This document shows, in pieces, positions 11,275-23,770 of a DNA stretch of 64,000 bases (within the stretch, counting starts at the first letter, position 1; every line of letters starts with the position of its first letter). Under the pieces are notes generated by a model that did no database searches, had not been told where the DNA came from, and worked only from the letters and a program-made list of their open reading frames with translations. The translations under genes and the position numbers were made by a program. This DNA comes from Megaleporinus macrocephalus (Eukaryota; Chordata; Actinopteri; Characiformes; Anostomidae), in the NCBI GenBank assembly GCA_021613375.1, contig CM038704.1:3251637-3315636 (forward strand), read 5' to 3'.

Positions 11275-11555
11275 GAGAGTGTGTGTGAGAGAGAGAGTAC
11301 AGGGGAGAGGGTATAGAAGAGAAAGAAAGAGTATAAAAGAGAGAGAGAGAGAGTGTGTGAGAAAGAGAGAGAGAGAGAGTAGAGGGAGAGTGTAGAGAAG
11401 AGAAAGAAAGACTGTAAAAGAAAGAGATAGAGAGAGAGAGGGAGAGGGTATAGAAGAGAAAGAAAGAGTATAAACGAGAGAAAGTGAGTGTGTGTGTGTG
11501 AAAGAAATAAGAGAGAGAGAGTAGGGGAAGAGGGTTGAGAAAAGAAAGTGTAAAT

Positions 11556-11587
<32 letters not shown>

Positions 11588-11757
11588 AAGAAAGAGAGAG
11601 AGAGAAAGAGTGGGAAAGTGAGAGAGAGAGCGACAGAGTGAACGAGAGAGGGGGAAAGATAGAGAGTGAAAGAAGGAGTGAAAGCGAGAGAGAGAAAGTG
11701 GGGGAGAGAGAGTGAGAGAAAGAGAGTGAATGAGAGAGAGAGACGGGGAAGTGTAAA

Positions 11758-11796
<39 letters not shown>

Positions 11797-12310
11797 AAGA
11801 AAGAAAGAGAAAGTAGGGGAGGAGAGGGGAGAAAGAGAAAAAGAGAGAGAGAGACACAGAAAGAGCGGGATAGTGAGAGAGAGAGCGAGAGAGTGACGAG
11901 AGAGGGGGAAAGATAGTGAGTGTGTGAGAGAGAGAGAGAGAGAGAGAGACGGAGGGGGCAGAGAGAGTGAAAGAAGGAGTGAAAGAAAGAGAGAGAAAGT
12001 GGGGGAGAGAGAGTGAGAGAAAGAGTGAATGAGAGAGAGACGGGGAAGTGTGAAAGAGAGGGAGAGAGAGTGAGAGAGTGAAAGAGAGAGGGAGGGAGAG
12101 AGAGAGGGAAGAGAAAGAGAGTGAATGCAAGAAAGAGAGAGAGTGAGTGAAAAAGAGAGAGAGGGAGAGAGTGAAAGAGAGAGAGAGAGAGTGAAAGAGA
12201 GAGAGAGATGGAGAGAGAGAGAGAGTGAAAGAGAGAGAGAGTAAAAGAGAGATGGAGAGAGAGAGAGGGAGTGAAAGAGAGAGAGAGTGAGGTAGAGTGT
12301 GGAGAGAGGG
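11110..12310. repeat. 1.2-kb polypurine (GA-rich) tract
   Basis: Almost uninterrupted purines on the plus strand, mainly GA with GAAA, GGGA and short GT blocks (for example GTGTGTGT at 11234-11256). The Ser/Leu-rich open frame on the minus strand across 11096-12130 is a translation of CT repeats, not a gene. Mirror-repeat polypurine DNA of this kind can adopt triplex structures. Confidence 0.95.
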
Positions 12311-12559
12311 TGGAATAGCTTTTTTGCTGAAATAGAGGTTAAAACTGCTGAATCAGTATCAGAGTGTAAAACAGTACATACTGAAACCCAGAAGAAGCTG
12401 ATAGAATGAAAGTGTGTGTGAATGTAATGATGATGTATGTAAGTGATACAGTATTAGAGTGAGAGGAGAAGTTTACTGGGAGGAAACTGTGCAGCTGAAA
12501 AGGCTCTAGTTTCCTGTTGGGCTCCTCTAGTCTGGATGCAAGATATGGAGACATACAGG

Positions 12560-13080
12560 TTCCTGCAGCACATTTAACCCACAGATGTTGAGGCTGGTCC
12601 TGTAGATCCTAAACACTCGTAGGTACTGAAGCTGGCGTCCCAGTTGCTCCCATAAATTCTGGATTGGTGATAAATCTGGTGAGCGGGCAGGACAAGAAAG
12701 TGTTGGGATCTGGTCGAGATGTTCCTGGGAAACCCTCACTGTGTGCGGAACAATGTCAGCTGGAAGTTCTCTCATAAGAGGAGGGTGAGCAGGTGGGTCA
12801 GTCAGTGTGTCTCTCCCCAACAAAGACAGGATTGAAGTATCACCTCAAGGCCTCCATACTCAAACCCGACTATCGGTGGATCCCAAACAGAACCTGGATT
12901 CACCGCTAAAGATGATATGGTTCCAGGAAACGGTGAGAGCTTGTCTTTATCATTGAATCGAACAATCCTCTCTACTGGTGGTCTGTCTGGGCGGTCCAGA
13001 GCCTGTTTAGCATGTGTATGTGTATGTCCTCGCATAACCACTGACCCCAACACCTTATAACAGCTCAGCCTAGATGGCAG
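12560..13080 (-). pseudogene. Tc1-like transposase fossil
   Basis: On the minus strand, 12655-12770 reads VPHTVRVSQEHLDQIP followed by CPARSPDLSPIQNLWEQLGR, matching the second-Asp neighbourhood and third catalytic motif of Tc1-like transposases, with the final Glu changed to Gln. Farther upstream (12850-13060) only damaged frames remain. The copy cannot be active. Confidence 0.75.
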
Positions 13081-13381
13081 ACGGTTTGTTGAAAGTCTGA
13101 TAATGCTGCTTTCAAAATCTGAGTGAGTGAGTCATAGAGGCAGCACGTTCAGCTGATCTCTCACCGAGAGATACACAACCCAAAGGTAGCCTCTGAGAGC
13201 CGCAACCCTAACCCTTACCCTAGATCTGATTCTTACATCATTGTCCATCCCTGCATCAGATGACCAGTGTTTATGTTATGTACTCCATCATTCAATATAT
13301 TTCAAACACTGGAGCAACAAACCTACAGGGAAGACACCTTACCCCCAACTGCTCCCCAGGTACTGTGGATAAGGCCGTCCA

Positions 13382-13545
13382 CCCACCTCCCTAATAGTAG
13401 CTGCTCTGTGGTGGTCCTGTGGGGGTCCTGATCGTTAAAGAACAGAGTAATAAAGTATACAGAGAATCAGATGAACTACAGTCTGTAAGTGTAACTCCTA
13501 TATGGTCAGTGGAGCTGATACAGTGGACAGTGAGTGAAGATATAA
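13382..13545 (+). mobile_element. family A right arm
   Basis: Begins at CACCTCCCTAATAGTAGCTG and runs through GTGGTCCTGTGGGGGTCCTG to a terminus-like CAGTGGACAGTGAGTG near 13535. A piece of the SINE C body lies just before it (13340-13380). Confidence 0.85.
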
Positions 13546-13546
13546 A

Positions 13547-14640
13547 GAAGTGTGGAGTGGAGTGGTTTGAGCCTCCCCTGATGCCTGGTCAGATGTGGGA
13601 GAAGTGGGTTGTGCGATTGCCTCATGGCTTCGATTTCCATGAGCAGTCGTGAGCTGGAGGTTAGTGAGCCAGCCTTATAACCAGAAGGTTGCTGGTTCGC
13701 TTCCCTAGACTGACAGGATGTGACTGAAGTGCCCTTGAGCAAGACACCTAACCCCCTACTGCCCCACCGGGTACGGTGGATAGAGCTGCCCACCATGCCA
13801 GTGGAGCTAATAGACTGGAGAGTGTGTGTAGATATAAAGAGCTAGGTTTGATTGGTGTATATGGTGAATACTGATTGGTCTGAGCCTCTCCTCGATGCCT
13901 GAAGTGTGGAGTGGAGTGGTTTGAGCCTCCCCTGATGCCTGGTCAGAAGTGGGAGAAGTGGGTAGTGCGATTGCCTCATGGCTTCGATTTCCATGAGCAG
14001 TCGTGAGCTGGAGGTTAGTGAGCCAGCCTTATAACCAGAAGGTTGCTGGTTCGCTTCCGTAGACTGACAGGATGTGACTGAAGTGCCCTTGAGCAAGACA
14101 CCTAACCCCCTACTGCCCCACCGGGTACGGTGGATAGAGCTGCCCACCATGCCAGTGGAGCTAATAGACTGGAGAGTGTGTGTAGATATAAAGAGCTAGG
14201 TTTGATTGGTGTATATGGTGAATACTGATTGGTCTGAGCCTCTCCTCGATGCCTGAAGTGTGGAGTGGAGTGGTTTGAGCCTCCCCTGATGCCTGGTCAG
14301 AAGTGGGAGAAGTGGGTAGTGCCATTGCCTCATGGCTTGATTTCCATGGCCATGCGTGAGCTGGAGGTTAGTGAACCAACCTTATAACCGGAAGGTTGCT
14401 GGTTCGCTTCCCTAGACTGACAGGATGTGACTGAAGTGCCCTTGAGCAAGACACCTAACCCCCTACTGCCCCACCGGGTACGGTGGATAGAGCTGCCCAC
14501 CATTCCAGTGGAGCTGATAACCTGGACAGTGTGTGTAGATATAAAGAGCTAGGTTTAATCTTATGGCTGATCGGTGTATATGGCGCATACTGCAGTCATC
14601 AGAATTTTCAGTTCTCATGTGGAGTGGAGTGGTCTGAGCC
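13547..14640 (+). repeat. 354-bp tandem triplication carrying SINE C and a family A end
   Basis: The word GAAGTGTGGAGTGG starts units at 13547, 13901 and 14255, exactly 354 bases apart, and a fourth partial unit starts near 14618. Each unit contains a tRNA-derived SINE (box-B-like GGTTGCTGGTTCGCTTCC, then GCCCTTGAGCAAGACACCTA) followed by family A terminal sequence (GTAGATATAAAGAGCTAGG). Units 1 and 2 are almost identical; unit 3 is more diverged. Matching open frames on the minus strand (13506-13796 and 13842-14150) are copies of the same non-coding text. Confidence 0.93.
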
Positions 14641-15310
14641 TCCCCTCGATGCCTGGTCAGAAGTGGGAGCTGGTCAGCTCCAAGCTGCAGTAATGAGGAG
14701 GGCGAGATTCAGAGCATGACTTAGCGCTCTCCATATAGATGGGATTGGTGCGGAGGCCTGATGCTGTAATTAACGCCGTTCAATATTTTAGTCACACCAA
14801 TCAGACGGCGAGATTAGACCTCCAGATATCGCGGCTCGCGCGCTTGTGTACATATCTCACATCTAGGTCATTATGACCTTGGCATGTGTGGCTGCGTAGA
14901 TTGACTGTAATGATGTCTCAGCTGTCAGAGTGATGCAGCGGCGCATCCCCGCAAGCCATGCAGAACATGGTGGTGGGGGGGGGGAGCGTGTGAACGGTTG
15001 GCACGCGATTCCTCGTTATCAGCATCCGCATACACAGCAGCCTGAAGTAGATTAATTAGGCTGTAATGAACGGGCTCCAGCTTAGGGCACTTTCTCCGCT
15101 CTGACTCAGTGTGCCTCTGCACCAGGAGGCAGCGGATCATGACAGCCTCCTCTGCTACCAGCACATCTCCTGCTTTACTGATACCGCTTAGGGCAGCAGA
15201 GTTGCTTCTAGAGATACGATCACGCTCATGTTATTCTTTTTGATAATAGAGCTACGCTACGTGTCCACACGCTTCTTCTACACACTCACATTGTTATAAA
15301 CATATATATT
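14641..15310. other. unique sequence, no gene seen
   Basis: Mixed composition, CpG islands absent, a GGTGGGGGGGGGGAG run near 14970. Short minus-strand open frame 14925-15164 has no recognisable domain. Confidence 0.35.
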
Positions 15311-15314
15311 ATCC

Positions 15315-15690
15315 AGAGTCACCGCCATGTGAGCATGGACAGCAGCTAGACGGACTGGGAGACTCAATAAGGTCCTGGTAGGTGGCCACAGGTATCTGGA
15401 GGTATCATGCTGACTGCAAGGCATCCCACAGCTGCTGCAGGGAGCGTGAAGGAGGATCCATAGAGCCAACACCACCATCTAGGTGGTCCCACAGATGCTC
15501 AGTTGGGTTCAAGTCTGGGGAATTAGGGGTCCAGGGTAGTACTTGGAAGTCTTGGTCAGCTCGTCCAACCAGTGTGGGACATTTCTAGTCATGGGACGTG
15601 TCTCATGGTCTTGCTGGAAGATCCCATCCGCCCCAGAGAAGACCATCAGCATGTATGGTGTACGTGATCTGCAAGGATGGATTCAGACAC
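15315..15690 (-). pseudogene. Tc1-like transposon fossil, 3' part
   Basis: On the minus strand, 15497-15535 encodes TPNSPDLNPTEHL, the third catalytic motif, followed (15315-15495) by the carboxy-terminal region with damaged frame. The opposite end (15540-15690) runs into sequence resembling the region between second and third motifs. Neither terminal repeat was found, and the fossil ends before the 53-bp array. Confidence 0.7.
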
Positions 15691-15764
15691 AAATGGGTTG
15701 AGAGTGTCTTTTACATGGATAAGTGGGTCCAGATCTCTCAGTGTATGTATACTTTTCATAGCAA

Positions 15765-16695
15765 TGTTTAACATCAGTACCTGACCTCACTAACACTCAA
15801 TCAAATCCTCACAGCTATGTTCAACATCAGTGTCGGACTGCACTAATACTCAATCAAATTATCACAGCAATGTTCAACATCATTACCTGACCTCACTAAC
15901 ACTCAATCAAATCCTCACAGCAATGTTCAACATCAGTACTTGACCTCACTAACACTCAATCAAATCCTCACAGCAATGTTCAACATCATTACCTGACCTC
16001 ACTAACACTCAATCAAATCCTCACAGCAATGTTCAACATCAGTACCTGACCTCACTAATACTCAATCAAATCCTCACAGCAATGTTCAACATCAGTACCT
16101 GACCTCACTAACACTCAATCAAATCCTCACAGCAATGTTCAACATCAGTACCTGACCTCACTAACACTCAATCAAATCCTCACAGCTATGTTCAACATCA
16201 GTACCTGACCTCACTAACACTCAATCAAATCCTCACAGCAGTGTTCAACATCAGTGTCCGACTGCACTAATACTCAATCAAATCTTCACAGCAATGATCA
16301 ACATCATTACCTGACCTCACTAACACTCAATCAAATCCTCACAGCAATGTTCAACATCAGTACTTGACCTCACTAACGCTCAATCAAATCCTCACAGCAA
16401 TGTTCAACATCATTTTCTGACCTCACTAATACTGAATCAAATCCTCACAGCAATGTTCAAAATCAGTACCTGACCTCACTAACACTCAATCAAATCCTCA
16501 CAGCAATGTTCAGCAACAGTAACTGACCTCACTTACACTCCATCAAATCCTCACAGCAATGTTCCAACATCCGTACCTGACCTCACTAACACTCAATCAA
16601 ATCCTCACAGCAATGTTCAAAATCAGTACCTGACCTCACTTACACTCCATCAAATCCTCACAGCAATGTTCAACATCAGTACCTGACCTCACTAA
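15765..16695 (+). repeat. 53-bp minisatellite
   Basis: About 17-18 copies of a 53-bp unit containing CTCACTAACACTCAATCAAA, TCCTCACAGCAATGTTCAAC and ATCAGTACCTGAC. Some units share diagnostic variants (GTGTC[CG]GACTGCACTAATAC near 15830 and 16255, about 424 bp or 8 units apart), a sign of multi-unit duplication. Confidence 0.95.
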
Positions 16696-17324
16696 CATTA
16701 ACACTAAGATAAAAGGTGATAAACTCACTCTTAAATTCAGTGGAAACACTGCTATCTACAGATGTTTGGACTGATATTGTCTCTCAGAGCGTAAAGAAAA
16801 TCCTGAGACACACGCCAGCGCTGTGGTTTTGTTATGGCTCGCTGTTCAGATACACTAGCGCCGGATGAGACGCAGCAGCAAAGCTCAAAGAAAACAGATA
16901 ACAGGCATAATCCGCTCTCCTGATCAGCTACATCTCTTTACTGCTGGATGAAAAGCCACCTGGCTTCTTTTCAGAGCGGGTTTAGATGCGGGGTGTTCTA
17001 AAAAAGGAGGAGGAGGTTTATTGTGTTTCGAGTAAAGGCTTCTCCTCTCTGAGTAATGTTTCTCTTATTTTCCTCCTAAACACTAAAGTCCCATCACTCT
17101 TCTCGTCTGCAGCGGGAGCGCCAGTCATGTTGGAGGCCGTTACAGACACAGAGCACGCTCGTTCATCACCGCCAACATGCAAACATGATTAACTACACAA
17201 ACACGCCGCTGGACTGCCTGCGCCTGACATTTCTTCCTGTTTCTAATCAGCCCTTAAACTTTAACTCAGTCCCTGAGTGAAAGGGGAAATCCACTGATAT
17301 CTCAAAATTCTACATGAATAAAGT
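16696..17324. other. unique sequence, no gene seen
   Basis: Contains no tandem repeat. A 68-codon plus-strand open frame (16986-17192) has no recognisable domain and weak composition. Confidence 0.35.
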
Positions 17325-18055
17325 GTAGTGGTCAGTAAGGTGGTGTAGTGGTTAGTATGGTGGTGTAGTGGTTAGTACGGTGGTGTAGTGGTTAGTATGG
17401 TGGTGCAGTGGTTAGTACGGTGGTGTAGTGGTTAGTAAGGTGGTGTAGTGGTTAGTATGGTGGTGTAGTGGTCAGTATGGTGGTGTAGTGGTTAGTATGG
17501 TGGTGTAGTGGTTAGTACGGTGGTGTAGTGGTTAGTATAGTGGTGTAGTGGTTAGTACGGTGGTGTAGTGGTCAGTACGGTGGTGTAGTGGTTAGTACTG
17601 TGGTGTAGTGGTTAGTACGGTGGTGTAGTGGTTAGTATAGTGGTGTAGTGGTTAGTATGGTGGTGTAGTGGTTAGTATGGTGGTGTAGTGGTCAGTATGG
17701 TGGTGTAGTGGTTAGTATGGTGGTGTAGTGGTTAGTACGGTGGTGTAGTGGTTAGTATGGTGGTGTAGTGGTTAGTGTGGTGGTGTAGTGGTTAGTATGG
17801 TGGTGTAGTGGTTAGTACGGTGGTGTAGTGGTTAGTATAGTGGTGTAGTGGTTAGTACGGTGGTGTAGTGGTTAGTACGGTGGTGTAGTGGTTAGTATGG
17901 TGGTGTAGTGGTTAGTATGGTGGTTTAGTGGTTAGTATGGTGGTGTAGTGGTTAGTATGGTGGTGTAGTGGTCAGTATGGTGGTGTAGTGGTTAGTATGG
18001 TGGTGTAGTGGTCAGTATGGTGGTGTAGTGGTCAGTATGGTGGTGTAGTGGTCAG
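17325..18055 (+). repeat. 20-bp minisatellite, array 2
   Basis: About 36 copies of GTGGTGTAGTGGTTAGTATG with G/C/A variants at a few positions (GTACGG, GTATAG, GTCAGTATG). It is the reverse complement of array 1 and passes directly into a SINE body at 18056, which suggests where the unit came from: TGGTGTAGTGG is close to the tRNA box A consensus found at SINE heads. Confidence 0.96.
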
Positions 18056-18200
18056 CACTGTCTCCTCACAGTAAGATGATCTGGGTTGGATTCCCGGTCT
18101 GGGTGGTTCTGTGTGGAGTGTGTATGTTCTCTCTGTGTTTGAGTGGGTTCCTCCGGGTACTCCGGTTTCCTCCCACAGTCCAAACACATGTATGTTAGGT
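18050..18200 (+). mobile_element. tRNA-derived SINE body (SINE D)
   Basis: Continues from the 20-bp array as GGTCAGCACTGTCTCCTCAC, then a box-B-like GGGTTGGATTCCC near 18083, then TTCCTCCGGGTACTCCGGTT. I recall this order as a widespread fish tRNA-like repeat. The head, with its box A, is the portion tandemly expanded in the adjacent array. Confidence 0.75.
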
Positions 18201-18220
18201 TAATACATTAGAATAGTTAG

Positions 18221-18480
18221 GTACCTCCCTAATAGTATCTGCTCTGTGGTGGTCCTGTGGGGGTCCTGATCATTAAAGAACAGAGTAATAAAGTATACAG
18301 AGAATCAGATGAACTACAGTCTGTAAGTGGAGCTCCTGTATGGTCAGTGGAGCTGATACAGTGGACAGTGAGTGTAGGTCCTGTATGGTCAGTGGAGCTG
18401 ATACAGTGGACAGTGAGTAGAGGTCCTGTATGGTCAGTGGAGCTGATACAGTGGACAGTGAGTGTAGATATAAAGAGGTG
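18221..18480 (+). mobile_element. family A right arm with three 45-bp terminal repeats
   Basis: Right arm from CCTCCCTAATAGTATCTGCT to 18345, followed by three copies of the 45-bp terminal unit and a residual tail (GATATAAAGAGGTGG). This is a second, independent example of terminal expansion like that at 10441-10755. Confidence 0.88.
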
Positions 18481-19039
18481 GTTTCAATGTTTTTAATGAT
18501 GATGGCCCTGATCATAGCAACTATCTCTCTTAAGCCACATACATTTGAACCACAGTATGAGTGAAATATCTATATCAGATAGAATTTAATAATTGTAATA
18601 ATTAATAGAATTCAATACAAACTATAAGAAACCTGGAGAACACTGTATGTCAGATCTACAGCCGAGGAACCCAAAGGCTTAATAATCTTCAAGTAAGCAC
18701 AATGATCTGTAAACCTCTCTATTACAGCCTCATCAGGATCACTGCACCGCCCCAGGCCGAGTCCCAGCCCGTCACGTCCCCCTCTGACAGTGTGCCGCAT
18801 GTAAACCTAATGAAATACGCGCCGCTGTGTCGGGATGGTGTTTCGTAGTGGACGCGTTTGACCTTTGAGGATCACTCCAATAAAACCCCGAGACTATGCT
18901 CCGCGCTTCCGAAACTTGATGATTCGGCTGTAATCCCGTGGCCGCCCCTCCAATGCCAGGAACTTCACGACTCGCTGCTTTATGCTGTTGCTAATGCACA
19001 TGTATAATTAATATCCAAGTTTCAGCCGCCCCCGGGCCC

Positions 19040-19074
<35 letters not shown>

Positions 19075-19379
19075 TGCGGACGGGAAAATTAGAGTGTAGC
19101 CAAAGAACATATTAACATATGTCAGGGCCCTCGGCTCTGGGCTCGTACCGTCCCCGCTTTTTTCCGCGTGAGCCCTTTACAGCCCCCTCTGCTCTCCTGC
19201 ACGTTAAATGGCTTTTCAATTCACGGCTCCAGCAGTTTAATTCCGGGGGCCCGGGAACATAACCACAACACGTGAGGCTGCGCCGGGTCTGTGTAATTCA
19301 CGTAATTGGAGTTTAGATACGCTCATTTATCAACATTTCTACTGACGCGCCTGCTTCCCTCTCGTACACTGTAAACAGC
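18481..19379. other. unique sequence with a (GT)n microsatellite
   Basis: GC- and CpG-rich relative to its surroundings between about 18750 and 19320. A (GT)n run lies at 19041-19071. No exon recognised; unique low-repeat blocks like this are candidates for conserved regulatory DNA but nothing here proves it. Confidence 0.4.
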
Positions 19380-19545
19380 CAACATATAAACTCAGAAACA
19401 CAATAATACTGGGCTGTTTCTATAAGGAGAAGCTTGGAAAGGGTTAAATACACACACTGACATGTAAAAGCACTACTGTATTAATACTGTTAACACATTA
19501 AAGTGTTTTGTTGATCAATTAAAAGATCCTGTCTGGGTAAAATAG
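19380..19545 (-). mobile_element. family B fragment
   Basis: Shares the order AATAATACTGGG, GGAGAAGCTTGGAAAGGGTT, ACACACTGA, GTAAAAGC and TGTCTGG with the longer copies at 33290-33600 and 57105-57470. It lies next to a TA repeat and the 24/25-bp array. Confidence 0.7.
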
Positions 19546-19561
19546 CTATATATATATATAT

Positions 19562-22500
19562 ATATATACTACACTACCAGTCAAACGTTTTAGTACAATA
19601 CCAGTCAACCGTTTTAGATACACTACCAGTCAAACGTTTTAGACACACTACCAGTCAAACGTTTTAGATACACTACCAGTCAACCGTTTTAGATACACTA
19701 CCAGTCAAACGTTTTAGACACACTACCAGTCAAACGTTTTAGTACACTACCAGTCAAACGTTTTAGTACAATACCAGTCAACCGTTTTAGATACACTACC
19801 AGTCAAACGTTTTAGACACACTACCAGTCAAACGTTTTAGTACACTACCAGTCAAACGTTTTAGATACACTACCAGTCAAACGTTTTAGACACACTACCA
19901 GTCAAACGTTTTAGATACACTACCAGTCAAACGTTTTAGTACACTACCAGTCAAACGTTTTAGACACACTACCAGTCAAACGTTTTAGATACACTACCAG
20001 CCAAACGTTTTAGATACATTACCAGCCAAACGTTTTAGTACACTACCAGTCAAACGTTTTAGTACACTACCAGTCAAACGTTTTAGATACACTACCAGTC
20101 AAACGTTTTAGATACACTACCAGACAAACGTTTTAGTACACTACCAGTCAAACGTTTTAGACACACTACCAGACAAACATTTTAGATACACTACCAGTCA
20201 AACGTTTTAGACACACTACCAGCCAAACGTTTTAAATACACTACCAATCAAACGTTTTAGACACACTACCAGTCAAACGTTTTAGATATACTACCAATCA
20301 AATGTTTTAGTACACTACCAGTCAAACGTTTTAGATACACTACCAGCCAAACGTTTTAGATACACTACCAGTCAAACGTTTTAGTACACTACCAGTCAAA
20401 CGTTTTAGATACACTACCAGTCAAACGTTTTAGACACACTACCAGTCAAACGTTTTAGTACACTACCAGTCAAACGTTTTAGATACACTACCAGTCAAAC
20501 GTTTTAGTACAATACCAGTCAAACGTTTCAGACACACTACCAGTCAAACGTTTTAGTACACTACCAGTCAAACGTTTTAGACACACTACCAGCCAAACGT
20601 TTTAGTACACTACCAGTCAAACGTTTTAGACACACTACCAGTCAAACGTTTTAGATACACTACCAGTCAAACGTTTTAGACACACTACCAGCCAAACGTT
20701 TTAGTACACTACCAGTCAAACGTTTTAGACACACTACCAGTCAAACGTTTTAGATACTCTACCAGTCAAACGTTTTAGATACACTACCAGTCAAACATTT
20801 TAGTACACTACCAGTCAAACGTTTTAGACACACTACCAGCCAAACGTTCTAGATACACTACCAGTCAAACGTTTTAGTACATTACCAGTCAAACGTTTTA
20901 GATACACTACCAGCCAAACGTTTTAGATATACTACCAATCAAACGTTTTAGATACACTACCAGTCAAACGTTTTAGTACATTACCAGTCAAACGTTTTAG
21001 ATACACTACCAGCCAAACGTTTTAGATACACTACCAGTCAAACGTTTTAGTACAATACCAGTCAAACGTTTTAGATACACTACCAGTCAAACGTTTTAGT
21101 ACACTACCAGCCAAATGTTTTAGACACACTACCAGTCAAACGTTTTAGTACACTACCAGTCAAACGTTTTAGATACACTACCAGCCAAATGTTTTAGATA
21201 TACTACCAATCAAACGTTTTAGTACACTACCAGTCAAACGTTTTAGTACAATACCAGTCAAACGTTTTAGATACACTACCAGTCAAACGTTTTAGTACAC
21301 TACCAGTCAAACGTTTTAGATACACTACCAGTCAAACGTTTTAGACACACTACCAGTCAAACGTTTTAGTACACTACCAGTCAAACGTTTTAGACACACT
21401 ACCAGTCAAACGTTTTAGATACACTACCAGTCAAACGTTTTAGTACACTACCAGTCAAACGTTTTAGACACACTACCAGTCAAACGTTTTAGACACACTA
21501 CCAGTCAAACGTTTTAGTACACTACCAGTCAAACGTTTTAGATACACTACCAGTCAAACGTTTTAGTACACTACCAGTCAAACGTTTTAGATACACTACC
21601 AGTCAAACGTTTTAGACACACTACCAGTCAAACGTTTTAGATACACTACCAGTCAAACGTTTTAGTACACTACCAGTCAAACGTTTTAGACACACTACCA
21701 GTCAAACGTTTTAGATACACTACCAGTCAAACGTTTTAGTAACACTACCAGTCAAACGTTTTAGTACACTACCAGTCAAACGTTTTAGACACACTACCAG
21801 TCAAACGTTTTAGATACACTACCAGTCAAACGTTTTAGTAACACTACCAGTCAAACGTTTTAGTACACTACCAGTCAAACGTTTTAGTACATTACCAGTC
21901 AAACGTTTTAGATACACTACCAGCCAAACGTTTTAGATATACTACCAATCAAACGTTTTAGATACACTACCAGTCAAACGTTTTAGTACATTACCAGTCA
22001 AACGTTTTAGATACACTACCAGCCAAACGTTTTAGATACACTACCAGTCAAACGTTTTAGTACAATACCAGTCAAACGTTTTAGATACACTACCAGTCAA
22101 ACGTTTTAGTACACTACCAGCCAAATGTTTTAGACACACTACCAGTCAAACGTTTTAGTACACTACCAGTCAAACGTTTTAGATACACTACCAGTCAAAC
22201 GTTTTAGATACACTACCAGCCAAATGTTTTAGATATACTACCAATCAAACGTTTTAGTACACTACCAGTCAAACGTTTTAGTACAATACCAGTCAAACGT
22301 TTTAGATACACTACCAGTCAAACGTTTTAGTACACTACCAGTCAAACGTTTTAGATACACTACCAGTCAAACGTTTTAGACACACTACCAGTCAAACGTT
22401 TTAGTACACTACCAGTCAAACGTTTAGACACACTACCAGTCAAACGTTTTAGATACACTACCAGTCAAACGTTTTAGTACACTACCAGTCAAACGTTTTA

Positions 22501-23770
22501 GACACACTACCAGTCAAACGTTTTAGACACACTACCAGTCAAACGTTTTAGTACACTACCAGTCAAACGTTTTAGATACACTACCAGTCAAACGTTTTAG
22601 TACACTACCAGTCAAACTTTTTAGACACACTACCAGTCAAACGTTTTAGATACACTACCAGTCAAACGTTTTAGACACACTACCAGTCAAACGTTTTAGA
22701 TACACTACCAGTCAAACGTTTTAGTACACTACCAGTCAAACGTTTTAGACACACTACCAGTCAAACGTTTTAGATACACTACCAGTCAAACGTTTTAGTA
22801 ACACTACCAGTCAAACGTTTTAGTACACTACCAGTCAAACGTTTTAGACACACTACCAGTCAAACGTTTTAGATACACTACCAGTCAAACGTTTTAGTAA
22901 CACTACCAGTCAAACGTTTTAGACACACTACCAGTCAAACGTTTTAGTACACTACCAGTCAAACGTTTTAGTACACTACCAGTCAAACGTTTTAGACACA
23001 CTACCAGTCAAACGTTTTAGATACACTACCAGTCAAACGTTTTAGACACACTACCAGTCAAACGTTTTAGATACACTACCAGTCAAACGTTTTAGATACA
23101 CTACCAGTCAAACGTTTTAGACACACTACCAGTCAAACGTTTTAGTACACTACCAGTCAAACGTTTTAGACACACTACCAGTCAAACGTTTTAGATACAC
23201 TACCAGTCAAACTTTTAGACACACTACCAGTCAAACGTTTTAGATACACTACCAGTCAAACGTTTTAGTACACTACCAGTCAAACGTTTTAGACACACTA
23301 CCAGTCAAACGTTTTAGATACACTACCAGCCAAACGTTTTAGACACACTACCAGCCAAACGTTTTAGATACACTACCAGTCAAACGTTTTAGATACATTA
23401 CCAGTCAAACGTTTTAGATACACTACCAGACAAACGTTTTAGATACACTACCAGTCAAACGTTTTAGATACACTACCAGACAAACGTTTTAGATACACTA
23501 CCAGTCAAACGTTTTAGATTCACTACCAGACAAACGTTTTAGTACACTACCAGTCAAACGTTTTAGATACACTACCAGACAAACGTTTTAGATACACTAA
23601 CAGTCAAACGTTTTAGATACATTACCAGTCAAACGTTTTAGATACACTACCAGTCAAACGTTTTAGATACATTACCAGTCAAACGTTTTAGATACACTAC
23701 CAGTCAAACGTTTTAGATACACTACCAGTTAAACGTTTTAGATACACTACCAGTTAAACGTTTTAGTACT
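19562..23770 (+). repeat. 4.2-kb 24/25-bp minisatellite with higher-order structure
   Basis: About 170 copies of a unit ACACTACCAGTCAAACGTTT plus TAGAC, TAGAT (25 bp) or TAGT (24 bp). These three spacer variants alternate in long non-random strings. The string 20871-21130 reappears at 21881-22140, offset exactly 1,010 bp, with rare markers (TACATTACC, CAGCCAAACG, ATACTACCAATC, CCAAATG) in the same order; the following text also matches apart from one extra unit. The array ends at 23770, shortly before ACTTTTGACCTGCAGTGTGT (about 23801), which resembles an opposite Tc1-like terminus. Confidence 0.96.

Noticed and set aside
11096..12130. 344-codon Ser/Leu-rich open frame
   Set aside because: Translation of a CT repeat on the minus strand of the polypurine tract.
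13205..13226. Second interstitial telomeric repeat (CCCTAACCCTTACCCTAG)
   Set aside because: Only three imperfect units, as expected by chance in this composition.
13645..13720. tRNA gene
   Set aside because: A box-B-like motif and tRNA-like head are present, but the sequence continues into a SINE body and is repeated every 354 bp; no clean cloverleaf.
18050..18100. tRNA gene next to the 20-bp array
   Set aside because: SINE-type sequence with altered boxes; no acceptor stem pairing seen.
19562..23770. CRISPR-like regular repeats
   Set aside because: Units are contiguous with no unique spacers and the context is a vertebrate genome.
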